From positions 211,701-275,700 of the forward strand of contig NZ_JAFCJX010000011.1 of NCBI RefSeq assembly GCF_018130695.1: a DNA stretch of 64,000 nucleotides, given 5' to 3'. Positions 15,741 through 23,083 of the stretch are shown here, one piece after another; positions within the stretch are counted from its first letter, which is position 1, and each line of letters opens with the position of its first letter. This DNA is from Bradyrhizobium jicamae. Its GTDB lineage: Bacteria > Pseudomonadota > Alphaproteobacteria > Rhizobiales > Xanthobacteraceae. The notes under the pieces are model-generated. The model was not told the DNA's origin and searched no databases. It saw only the letters and a program-made list of their open reading frames with translations. A program made the position numbers and the translations under genes.

Positions 15741-15750
15741 TCGTATACGA
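15741..15750. promoter_or_regulatory. Candidate GntR site 2 (TCGTATACGA)
   Basis: Perfect 10-bp palindrome TCGTATACGA, 44 bp before the gntR start. GTGTACAG at 15721-15728 is a third, weaker relative. Together with 15578-15587 it brackets the 245-bp divergent region 15550-15794. Confidence 0.55.
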
Positions 15751-15794
15751 GATTTCGCCGGTCAACCCAGGCCGGCGACGCATGCGGACCGCCG

Positions 15795-16547
15795 ATGAGC
15801 AAGAAATCCACCCGTGTTGCGCTGGCCTGCCAGGCGCTGCGGCAGGCCATCATCGAACAGGCGCTGCCGCCCGGCACCAAGCTGCCGGAGGACGAGCTCG
15901 GCCTCCGCTTCGGCATGAGCCGGACGCTGGTCCGCGAGGCGCTGGCCCAATTGCAGTCGGAGGGGCTGGTCGATGCGCCGCCGCGGCGGACCGCGACCAC
16001 GGCGAAGCCGACGCTCGATCAGGCCCGCGAGATCTTCGAGACCCGCCGCATGCTGGAGCGCGAGGTGGTGCGGCTCGTGATCGCGCGCTGGCGCCCGCAA
16101 TTCGGCGCCGATCTCGAAGGCCATGTCCGCGCCGAGGAGACCGCGCGGCAAGCGGGCGAGGCCCGCGTCTCGATCCGCCTTGCCGGTGAATTCCACACCA
16201 GGCTCGGCGAGATGGCCGGCAACTCGCTGCTGCGCCGCTATCTCTCGGAAGTCGTGTCGCGCTGCTCGCTGATCCTCGCGCTCTACGGCCGGCCGCATTC
16301 GGCCGATTGCGCCGTCAACGAGCATCGCGAGATCGTCGCAGCGTTGCGCGCCGGCAATGCGGAGACCGCGATCAGGATCATGGATCATCACATCGGCTCG
16401 GTCGAGGCGCGCGCGCTCTTGGATCAGGGCCGCGACGCCGGCTTCGATCTCGGCACGGTGCTGTCGCGCTATGCGAGCGGACTCGATGAGCCCGGCTCCG
16501 CGAAGGTCGCAAGGATTCCCAAAGCGAAAGCGAAGGGGAAACGATGA
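15795..16547 (+). CDS. GntR-family regulator, FadR/FCD subfamily
   Basis: A 250-residue regulator. The N-terminal winged helix (QALRQAIIEQALPPGTKLPEDELGLRFGMSRTLVREALAQLQSEGLV) has the GntR signature. The C-terminal all-helical FCD domain has REIFETRRMLERE, GEFHTRL and NEHREIVAALRAGN...MDHHI, with the metal-binding Asp/His positions kept. It is divergent from the RHH-DUF1989 operon and followed by the BMP binding protein, so it probably senses a metabolite of that pathway. The Lys/Arg-rich tail (KAKAKGKR) is typical of rhizobial homologues. Confidence 0.93.
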   Translation: MSKKSTRVALACQALRQAIIEQALPPGTKLPEDELGLRFGMSRTLVREALAQLQSEGLVDAPPRRTATTAKPTLDQAREIFETRRMLEREVVRLVIARWRPQFGADLEGHVRAEETARQAGEARVSIRLAGEFHTRLGEMAGNSLLRRYLSEVVSRCSLILALYGRPHSADCAVNEHREIVAALRAGNAETAIRIMDHHIGSVEARALLDQGRDAGFDLGTVLSRYASGLDEPGSAKVARIPKAKAKGKR

Positions 16548-16651
16548 TCGCATCGAACCCGCTTTAAGCGGCGCGCCTGATCTGACTTCAAGTTTTGTTC
16601 GGACCCAATGCCGCCAGCGGCCACGCTGCGGCCAACGACGGAGTATTGCCT

Positions 16652-17770
16652 GTGACCAAACCTTCCTCGCTGATCAAGCCTGCCCTCTCCCGCCGCGCGT
16701 TCCTCGGTGGCGCTGCCGCCGCCCCCTTCGTGCTCTCCGGTCTCGGCTCACCGGCGCATGCCGCCGACCTCACCATCGGCATCATCTATGTCGGCTCGCG
16801 CGCCGACTACGGCTGGAACCAGGCCCATGCGGTCGCGGCGAAAGCGTTGAAGGCGGTGCCGGGCGTCAAGGTCGTCGAGGAAGAGAACGTGCCTGAAACG
16901 GCCGCCGTGCAGAAGACGATGGAATCGATGATCAACATCGACGGCGCCACCCTGCTGTTTCCGACCTCGTTCGGCTACTTCAACCCGTTCACGGTGGATG
17001 CCGCGAAGAAATTTCCCAAGATCGAATTCCGTCATCCGACCACGCTGTGGCAGGCCGACAAGCATCCCGCCAATCTCGGCGGCTATTTCTGCTACCTCGA
17101 CCAGGGCCATTATGTGAACGGCATCGCCGCAGGCCTGTCGACCAAGTCGAACAAGATCGGCTACATCGCCGCCAAGCCGATCCCGCTGGTGCTGCGCAAC
17201 GTGAACTCGTTCATGCTCGGCGCCCGCAAGGTCAATCCCAACGCGACGGTGCAGTTGATCGTGACGGGCGACTGGGCCTTGCCGGTGCGCGAGGCGGAAG
17301 CCGCGAATGCGCTGGTGGATGCGGGCTGCGACATCATCGCCTGCCACATCGACAGCCCGAAGGTCGTGATCGAGACTGCCGAGAAGCGCGGCGTCAAGAG
17401 CTGCGGCCACAATGCCAACCAGGCCGACCTCGCGCCGAAAGGATTCATCACCGGCGCCGAGCTGAAATGGGAAACGGTCTACAAGAGTTTTGCCGGCATG
17501 ATCGCCAAGGGCGAGAAGCTGCCGAACATGGTGATCGGCGGCTACGACAAGGACATGGTGGCAAGCTCGGCTTTCGGCGCCGGCTGCAGCGAAGCCGGCC
17601 GCAACGCCGCGATGGCCGCCATCGCCGACCTCAAGGCCGGCAAGCCGATCTTCACCGGCACGGTCAAGAGCAACGCCGGCAAGGTGATCACCGACAAGGA
17701 TACCGGCCTCTACGATCCCTCGCTCGAAAGCACCGACTATCTGGTCGAGGGCGTTGTCGGGGCGGTGTGA
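16652..17770 (+). CDS. BMP (PnrA-like) family ABC transporter substrate-binding protein
   Basis: A 372-residue exported protein. The twin-arginine leader LSRRAFLGGAAAAPFVLSG is followed by the BMP fold start DLTIGIIYVGSRADYGWNQAHAVAAK; further motifs are LLFPTSFGY and YVNGIAAG. BMP proteins bind nucleosides, purines or related compounds. GTG at 16652 is chosen because GGAG lies 8 nt upstream; an in-frame TTG at 16595 would add 19 residues with no signal-like composition. No permease or ATPase genes are adjacent, so the transport partners are elsewhere. Its place after gntR suggests the solute is the substrate of the DUF1989/flavin reductase unit. Confidence 0.9.
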   Translation: MTKPSSLIKPALSRRAFLGGAAAAPFVLSGLGSPAHAADLTIGIIYVGSRADYGWNQAHAVAAKALKAVPGVKVVEEENVPETAAVQKTMESMINIDGATLLFPTSFGYFNPFTVDAAKKFPKIEFRHPTTLWQADKHPANLGGYFCYLDQGHYVNGIAAGLSTKSNKIGYIAAKPIPLVLRNVNSFMLGARKVNPNATVQLIVTGDWALPVREAEAANALVDAGCDIIACHIDSPKVVIETAEKRGVKSCGHNANQADLAPKGFITGAELKWETVYKSFAGMIAKGEKLPNMVIGGYDKDMVASSAFGAGCSEAGRNAAMAAIADLKAGKPIFTGTVKSNAGKVITDKDTGLYDPSLESTDYLVEGVVGAV

Positions 17771-17797
17771 CGTCCGGTTCGACGCGGAGCGGCCGCG

Positions 17798-18148
17798 TTA
17801 CGGCCGCTCCGGCGCGATCAGGCTCATCACCTGGCCATCGAAGGCCACCACGCCGAGCGCGTTGCAGATCTCAGGCACCAGCTTGCGTGTGCTGGCGCGA
17901 TGCGAGGTCGAGATCGTCCAGCAAAGGTCCGGCTCTGCACCGATGCGGAATTCGTACCAGCCATCCTCGCCATCCAGCGCGCCGAACCAACCGCCGTCGT
18001 CCTCTCGCCGCCAGGCAATGTCGGGACACAGCGCGGTCAGCCCGGCGACAACCACGGCCGGCTCCTGCAGGACGAGCGTGTCCTCGCCGAGATCGTCGAT
18101 CGCGGGCACGGCGCCCTTCGGTTTGAACATCATGAAGCCGTAGGTCAT
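17798..18148 (-). CDS. Conserved hypothetical protein
   Basis: A 116-residue protein without recognised domains. The C-terminal half contains the compact pattern GWFGALDGEDGWYEFRIGAEPDLCWTI, then ICNALGVVAFDGQ. No signal peptide or membrane segment is seen. The ATG at 18148 has AGGTGAG 5-11 nt upstream. It lies 20 bp after the lysR stop on the same strand and convergent to the BMP gene. Function unknown. Confidence 0.75.
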   Translation of the reverse strand: MTYGFMMFKPKGAVPAIDDLGEDTLVLQEPAVVVAGLTALCPDIAWRREDDGGWFGALDGEDGWYEFRIGAEPDLCWTISTSHRASTRKLVPEICNALGVVAFDGQVMSLIAPERP

Positions 18149-18168
18149 GAAAACTCACCTCGCCGATA

Positions 18169-19068
18169 TCACCGCGCGCGATATCGCAGCGCCTCGATCA
18201 GGAGCGAGAAAGCCGGCGTCGGCTGGCGCCGGCTCGGATAGTAGAGATGATAGCCTGAAAACGGCGGGCACCAGTCCGCGAGCACGCGGACCAATTGTCC
18301 TTTGGCGATGTAGGGCTGCGCGTGGCTTTCCGTCAGGTACGCAAGCCCGAGGCCCTTGAGCGCGCCGGCGAGCAAGAGACCTGCGCTGTTGAAGACGAGT
18401 TGGCCTTCGACGCGGACATTGAGTTCGCGCCCGTTCTTCTCGAACTCCCAGGCGTAGAGGCTGCCGCCATGGGTCGGCAGACGCAGGTTGAGGCAATTGT
18501 GGTTGGTCAGCTCCTGCGGCGTCTTCGGCCGCTTGCGCTCAGTGAAATAGGATGGCGAGCCGACGACAGCCATACGCAGATCAGGACTGACGCGCACCGC
18601 GATCATGTCCTTCGCCACGAGCTCGCCCGGGCGAATCCCGGCATCGACCTGCTGGGCGACGATGTTGGTGAGCCCGTAGTCGATGATCACCTCGACATGG
18701 ACATCGGGATATTTCGGCAGGATCTTCGCTAGCGCCGGCAACAGTATCTCGCCGGCGGCGTACTCTGTCGCGGTCAACCTGATCGTTCCGGCCGGCTTTT
18801 CACGGAGCTCGCCGAGCGCCGCGAGCTCTGCGTCCATCTCGCTGAACCTCGGACCGATGCTCAGGAACAGCCGCTCTCCGGCCTGGGTCGGCGTGACGCT
18901 CCGCGTCGTGCGGTTCAGCAGCCTGACGCCGATCCGCTCCTCCAGGTTTCGGATGATCTGGCTGAGCGCGGATTGCGTCATGCCGAGCTTCGCCGCCGCA
19001 CGCGTGAAGCTGCGTTCGCGCGCCACCGCGAGAAAGGCCAGGAGATCGCTCGCGTCATCCCGCTGCAT
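18169..19068 (-). CDS. LysR-family transcriptional regulator
   Basis: A 299-residue LTTR. The N-terminal HTH (DLLAFLAVARERSFTRAAAKLGMTQSALSQIIRNLEERIGVRLLNRTTRSVTPTQAGE) is canonical, and the substrate-binding region carries GTIRLTATEYA and HVEVIIDYGLTNIV. It is divergent from the MFS-CMD-cupin-ABM operon across 114 bp (19069-19182), the usual layout for LTTR activation. CCTAAT occurs twice in that gap, which may be binding half-sites. Confidence 0.94.
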   Translation of the reverse strand: MQRDDASDLLAFLAVARERSFTRAAAKLGMTQSALSQIIRNLEERIGVRLLNRTTRSVTPTQAGERLFLSIGPRFSEMDAELAALGELREKPAGTIRLTATEYAAGEILLPALAKILPKYPDVHVEVIIDYGLTNIVAQQVDAGIRPGELVAKDMIAVRVSPDLRMAVVGSPSYFTERKRPKTPQELTNHNCLNLRLPTHGGSLYAWEFEKNGRELNVRVEGQLVFNSAGLLLAGALKGLGLAYLTESHAQPYIAKGQLVRVLADWCPPFSGYHLYYPSRRQPTPAFSLLIEALRYRAR

Positions 19069-19182
19069 TGATAAGCCTGCCTAATGACTACATACGAAAT
19101 CTATCACCTAATCGTCCGCCCTCGGAAGTCCTAGGTTCAGCGCGGCGTCAACGGCAACGCCGTCCCAACCCATGGAACCCGC

Positions 19183-20391
19183 ATGTCGGCAACAGCCATT
19201 GAGAATCCCGTTGCAGCCCCTCGCCTCACAGCGACGCTGCTGCCGATCATGGCGATCGTGTTCGTCGCCTTCCTCGTGATCGGCGTGGCGATGCCCGTGC
19301 TTCCGCTCCATGTGCACGACGGCTTGGGGCTTGGACCCTTCGTGGTGGGCCTCGTCGCTGGCAGTCAGTTCGCGGCCTCGCTGATCTCGCGGCCGTGGGC
19401 GGGCCACTATTCGGACGCACGCGGGGCGAAGCGTGCCGTCATCCTCGGCCTGCTGGCCGCAGCGGCATCCGGCCTGTTGTATCTACTGTCGCTCGGCTTC
19501 AGCGGCGCTCCGCTGATCTCGGTCGCGATCCTCCTGCTCGGGCGTGGCCTGCTCGGCGGCGCCGAGAGCTTCATCATCACGGCGGCCGTGAGCTGGGGGC
19601 TGGCGCTCGCCGATACCGGTAGCACCGGCAAGGTGATCGCCTGGATGGGCTCGGCGATGTTCGCAGCCTTCGCCATCGGCGCACCGGCCGGCTCCGCGCT
19701 CTACGCGGCCTACGGCTTTGCCGCCGTTGCCATCGCCACTGCCGTGGCGCCTCTGGCCGCACTGCTGTTCGTGGTGCGCCTTCCCGCGGTCGCACCCATT
19801 CAGCACGCCCGCGCGTCATTTGCCGACGTCGTCGGTGCCGTATGGATACCCGGCCTCGGCTCGGCGCTCGGCAGCGTCGGATTCGGCGCGGTGACGACTT
19901 TCGCAGCCCTGCTGTTCACGAGCCGCGGATGGGCCAACGGATGGCTCGCCTACTCGGCCTATGCCGTGGCCTTCATTCTGGCCCGGGTCTTCTTCAGTCA
20001 TCTCGTCGACAAGATCGGCGGCGCAAAGGTCGCGCTCGTCTTTGCACTGGTCGAAACCGTCGGCCAGGTGCTGCTCTGGATGGCCGTTCAGCCGGAGACG
20101 GCGCTGGCGGGGGCCGCACTCACCGGCTTCGGCTTCTCGCTGGTCTATCCCGGCTTCGGCGTCGAAGCGGTGCGCCGCGTACCGGCGCAGAGCCGCGGCC
20201 TCGCCATGGGTGCCTACACCGCCTTTCTCGATCTTGCCCAGGGGCTCGCAAGCCCCGCGCTCGGCCTGGTCGCGACCGGCGCGCGGCTGCATGTCGTGTT
20301 TCTCACCAGTGCCATCACCGTGCTCGGCGCTGCGGTCGTCGCGTCGTGGCTGATGGCCCACCCAACAACTGCCGAAGGATCACCGCAATGA
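19183..20391 (+). CDS. MFS efflux transporter (YfcJ/YhhS-like)
   Basis: A 402-residue major facilitator with about 12 hydrophobic segments beginning at residue ~18. The motif-A equivalent is in the loop SRPWAGHYSDARGAKRAVILG (residues ~68-88), and VDKIGGAKVALVFAL is its second-half counterpart. The DHA1 YfcJ/YhhS type exports drugs or metabolites (family knowledge). It is the first gene of a four-gene operon whose other members suggest quinone or aromatic detoxification. The stop overlaps the next ATG (ATGA). Confidence 0.9.
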   Translation: MSATAIENPVAAPRLTATLLPIMAIVFVAFLVIGVAMPVLPLHVHDGLGLGPFVVGLVAGSQFAASLISRPWAGHYSDARGAKRAVILGLLAAAASGLLYLLSLGFSGAPLISVAILLLGRGLLGGAESFIITAAVSWGLALADTGSTGKVIAWMGSAMFAAFAIGAPAGSALYAAYGFAAVAIATAVAPLAALLFVVRLPAVAPIQHARASFADVVGAVWIPGLGSALGSVGFGAVTTFAALLFTSRGWANGWLAYSAYAVAFILARVFFSHLVDKIGGAKVALVFALVETVGQVLLWMAVQPETALAGAALTGFGFSLVYPGFGVEAVRRVPAQSRGLAMGAYTAFLDLAQGLASPALGLVATGARLHVVFLTSAITVLGAAVVASWLMAHPTTAEGSPQ

Positions 20392-21179
20392 AACGCCTCG
20401 CAGCAACCCTGGTTTCGTTCAGCCTGATCGCCGGCGGCGCGTCCGCCGCGGAGCGGACCATTACCGAAGGAGCCAATCGCATGCCGACATCTGCAGACAT
20501 CCGCGCCGTCGCGCCCGCGCTGGAGACTTACGCGCAGCAGGTCATTCGCGGCGACCTCTGGAACCGCCCCGGCCTGTCGCCGCGCGACCGCAGCGTCGTC
20601 ACTGTCGCCGCCCTCATCGCCCGCGATCAGACCGTCGAGCTTCCGCACTATCTCGCTCTTGCGCTCGACAATGGCGTCAAGCCGGCGGAGGTCTCCGAGA
20701 TCATCACGCATCTTGCGTTCTACACCGGCTGGGCGAATGCGATGGATGCGATCCCGGCGGCACGTGAGGTCTTCGTGAACCGTAACATCGGCGCCGATCA
20801 GCTCCCGCCGGTTGCGGGGCCCAAACTCCCGCTCGATGAGGCCGCGGAAAGGCAGCGGGCGACGCGCGTCGGCGAACAGTTCGGCCAGATCACGCCGCGC
20901 CTCGTCAATTACACCACCGACGTGCTGTTCCGCGATCTCTGGCTGCGCCCCGATCTGGCGCCGCGGGACCGCAGTCTGGTCACGGTGAGTGCCCTGATCG
21001 CGACCGGACAGGTCGCGCAGGTCACCTATCATCTGAACCGCGCGATGGATAACGGGTTGACGAGAGACGAAGCCGGCGAGCTGCTCGGTCATCTCGCCTT
21101 CTACGCCGGCTGGCCCAACGCGTTCTCCGCAGCACCCGTGGTCAAGGACGTGATCGAGAAAAGGTCCACCGCGAAATGA
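20388..21179 (+). CDS. Exported double-domain carboxymuconolactone decarboxylase-family protein
   Basis: A 263-residue protein with a Sec signal (MKRLAATLVSFSLIAGGASAA) and two CMD/AhpD-like repeats. The first is LSPRDRSVVTVAALIARDQTVELPHYLALALDNGV, and the second is LAPRDRSLVTVSALIATGQVAQVTYHLNRAMDNGL. Each is followed by HLAFYTGW or HLAFYAGW. The ExxCxxH redox motif is absent in both, so AhpD-type peroxidase activity is unlikely. The periplasmic location is inferred. The ATG overlaps the MFS stop. Confidence 0.88.
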   Translation: MKRLAATLVSFSLIAGGASAAERTITEGANRMPTSADIRAVAPALETYAQQVIRGDLWNRPGLSPRDRSVVTVAALIARDQTVELPHYLALALDNGVKPAEVSEIITHLAFYTGWANAMDAIPAAREVFVNRNIGADQLPPVAGPKLPLDEAAERQRATRVGEQFGQITPRLVNYTTDVLFRDLWLRPDLAPRDRSLVTVSALIATGQVAQVTYHLNRAMDNGLTRDEAGELLGHLAFYAGWPNAFSAAPVVKDVIEKRSTAK

Positions 21180-21697
21180 CCTCGACCTGTTCGCGGCGAA
21201 CCGCGTTGCGGGCCACGGTTGGCAGCTTTGCCGCTGCGATCACAATCGCAAAGACATCAGCCGAAACGTTGGCTTTCGAACCAAAGAGGACGATCATGGA
21301 CATCGACATCAAGCGCAATGGCTCGCGGGCGGCCACCAAGGGCTCGCCGGACTGGTTCACCGGATCGGTTCGGGTTGACCCGCTGTTTCAGGCGCCCGAT
21401 CCTGCACGGACCACCGGCGGCCAAGTCACCTTCGAGCCCGGCGCCCGCACCAACTGGCACACCCATCCGCTCGGCCAGACCTTGATCATCACCGCAGGCC
21501 TCGGATGGGTCCAGCGCGACGGCGGTCCTGTCGAGGAAGTGCGGCCGGGCGACGTGGTCTGGTTTCCACCGGGCTTAAGGCACTGGCACGGCGCCACGCC
21601 AACCACGGCGATGACCCACATTGCCATTCAGGAGTCGCTTGACGGCAAGACCGTCGACTGGCTGGAGAAGGTCGGCGACGACCAGTACCGGAAATGA
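21176..21697 (+). CDS. Cupin-domain protein
   Basis: A 173-residue protein with a single cupin barrel: motif 1 NWHTHPLGQTLIITAGLGWV (His-Thr-His kept, the usual Glu is Gln) and motif 2 RPGDVVWFPPGLRHWHG. The N-terminus SRRTALRATVGSFAAAI resembles a twin-arginine leader, so it may be periplasmic. An internal ATG at 21296 (MDIDIKRNG) would yield a cytosolic form, and many homologues start there. It overlaps the previous gene by ATGA. The reaction is unknown. Confidence 0.88.
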   Translation: MTSTCSRRTALRATVGSFAAAITIAKTSAETLAFEPKRTIMDIDIKRNGSRAATKGSPDWFTGSVRVDPLFQAPDPARTTGGQVTFEPGARTNWHTHPLGQTLIITAGLGWVQRDGGPVEEVRPGDVVWFPPGLRHWHGATPTTAMTHIAIQESLDGKTVDWLEKVGDDQYRK

Positions 21698-22038
21698 CGA
21701 CCGCAAGTTCAATCCTCGCGGACGACACGCAGCGCTATGTGCGCATCGCCGACATCGAGATCGATCCGGCGCAGCTGAGTGCCTACAGAACGGCGGTCAC
21801 CACGCAAATCGAAGCCGCGATCCGACTTGAGCCCGGAGTGCTGGCGCTCTATTCGGTGTCCGACACGGACAACCCGGCCCATGTCACGGTGTTCGAGATC
21901 TACGCCAGCATCGAGGCCTACCAGGCACACCTCGAGGCAGCGCATTTCAAGGCGTACAAGGGTGCGACCCAGGACATGGTGAAATCCCTCAAGCTGCGCG
22001 AGGCCGTGCCGATTGTGCTCGGAGCCAAGCGCAGCTGA
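21694..22038 (+). CDS. Antibiotic biosynthesis monooxygenase (ABM/YgiN-like) protein
   Basis: A 114-residue ferredoxin-like ABM-domain protein: YVRIADIEIDPAQLSAYRTAV, EPGVLALYSVSDTDNPAHVTVFEIYASIEAYQAHLEAAHFKAYK. YgiN-type members oxidise or cycle quinols. It is the last gene of the MFS-CMD-cupin-ABM operon, joined by a fourth ATGA overlap. Context supports handling of quinone-like or electrophilic compounds. Confidence 0.88.
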   Translation: MTTASSILADDTQRYVRIADIEIDPAQLSAYRTAVTTQIEAAIRLEPGVLALYSVSDTDNPAHVTVFEIYASIEAYQAHLEAAHFKAYKGATQDMVKSLKLREAVPIVLGAKRS

Positions 22039-22064
22039 GAGTCATGACCGAACCGGTTCTGGGC

Positions 22065-22277
22065 TCAGAGCGGGAACGGACGGCCGAAGGAATTGATCGG
22101 GAAATACGGCAGGGGGCCGCCGTTCGGATTCGGGTAACCGGTGGTCGGCGAGACGTAGATGATGCCGCCGCCACGGGTCTCCACGGGAACCCCGAAGCAG
22201 CCGCCGTTCACCGAATCCAGGTCGCCATCCGTGAGGGCACGGGTCGCGGCCGGCTGACCATTCTCGAAGCTCGTCAT
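22065..22277 (-). CDS. Small peptide with a double-glycine (bacteriocin-type) leader
   Basis: A 70-residue peptide. Residues 1-26 end in LTDGDLDSVNGG (residues 15-26), the LxxxELxxVxGG leader recognised by PCAT/C39 peptidase-transporters. The 44-residue core starts CFGVPVETRGGG and is Gly/Pro/Tyr-rich with one Cys at its first position. GGAG lies 6 nt before the ATG at 22277; an ATG at 22289 is in frame but lacks such spacing. No C39 transporter, immunity gene or modification enzyme lies nearby, so export machinery would have to act from elsewhere. It is convergent with the ABM gene. Confidence 0.6.
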   Translation of the reverse strand: MTSFENGQPAATRALTDGDLDSVNGGCFGVPVETRGGGIIYVSPTTGYPNPNGGPLPYFPINSFGRPFPL

Positions 22278-22289
22278 CGTGATCTCCAT

Positions 22290-22739
22290 CTGAGTTGGGT
22301 TGGGTGATCGGATCGCCCGCTCACATGGGTGCGTTATGCCTGCGGGCTGCCGGCCTCACCGTGACCTTCGTCACATTGCCGTCGCCGTCCTCTCTCCCCG
22401 GAGCACCGTCACCAGCGGCCTCCCCGGCACCGGACAAAAAATCCGCTCCACTCCCGATTTTTTCTCTTTACATGAACTTCTGATTATGCTAACAATGCGC
22501 CCATCTCATCCGACACGAGGGGCGCTCGCGAACGCCACGAACGTGGGTGAAGATGCGGTGGCCGCTGGGCGTGCGACAGGCGTGTGTGCGCAAGGCGGAC
22601 GGTGAAGTCGTGTGGGCCTGCCGCCCCGATGCAGGTGGCAAGCACGCGAAAGGTCCAAAGCCGATCGCGGATGATGGTGGCACAAACGCAGAGTCTCACC
22701 AGGGCGAGCACGTATAAGCCGTAAAACCACTGCGCAGGG
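22290..22739. other. Intergenic region without recognisable gene
   Basis: 450 bp between the peptide gene and repeat G1. Open frames here have no family features or good ribosome-binding sites. The stretch 22435-22500 is AT-richer (AAAAAATCC, TTTTTTCTC) and could hold the peptide-gene promoter. Confidence 0.5.
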
Positions 22740-22925
22740 AAGGCCGGATGCCTCCGCCGAACCTGTATGCTCGTGCGCGCACTTTCTTCTGTGCACATGG
22801 CGCACGGGACCGCGGGTGCGGCGCGCACCCGGTCTTCCCTGCGCCCTCGGTATTCGAGAGAGGGCGGAACGAGATGGAAAACTCGGACAAATCATGTCGC
22901 GAGAACGGGAAGCTGCGTCCTCACA
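22740..22925 (+). repeat. Dispersed repeat, family G copy 1
   Basis: Contains GCGGGTGCGGCGCGCACCCG (an internal inverted repeat), CTTCCCTGCGCCCTC and GAGAGAGGGCGGAACGAGATGG. The inverse copy begins at the right edge of the window (63895-64000), about 90% alike over the overlap. Both lie outside genes. Confidence 0.8.
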
Positions 22926-22974
22926 CTCAATTGTCATCGCCCGCCTTGTGCGCACTTGCGCACTGGAGCGGGCG

Positions 22975-23066
22975 ACCCAGTACGCCGCGGCCCATCGGTT
23001 CTATCGCAAGCGTCTCTGGAATACTGGATCACCCGCTTTCGCGGGTGATGACACTGAGGAGGTGGC
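22975..23066. repeat. Short palindromic repeat next to trmJ
   Basis: Holds TACTGGATCACCCGCTTTCG followed by CGGGTGATGACA; the arms ATCACCCGC and GCGGGTGAT form a hairpin with a 4-nt loop (23030-23051). It lies just past the trmJ 3' end and may serve as its terminator. Confidence 0.65.
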
Positions 23067-23083
23067 GTGAAACGCGAAGGAAC

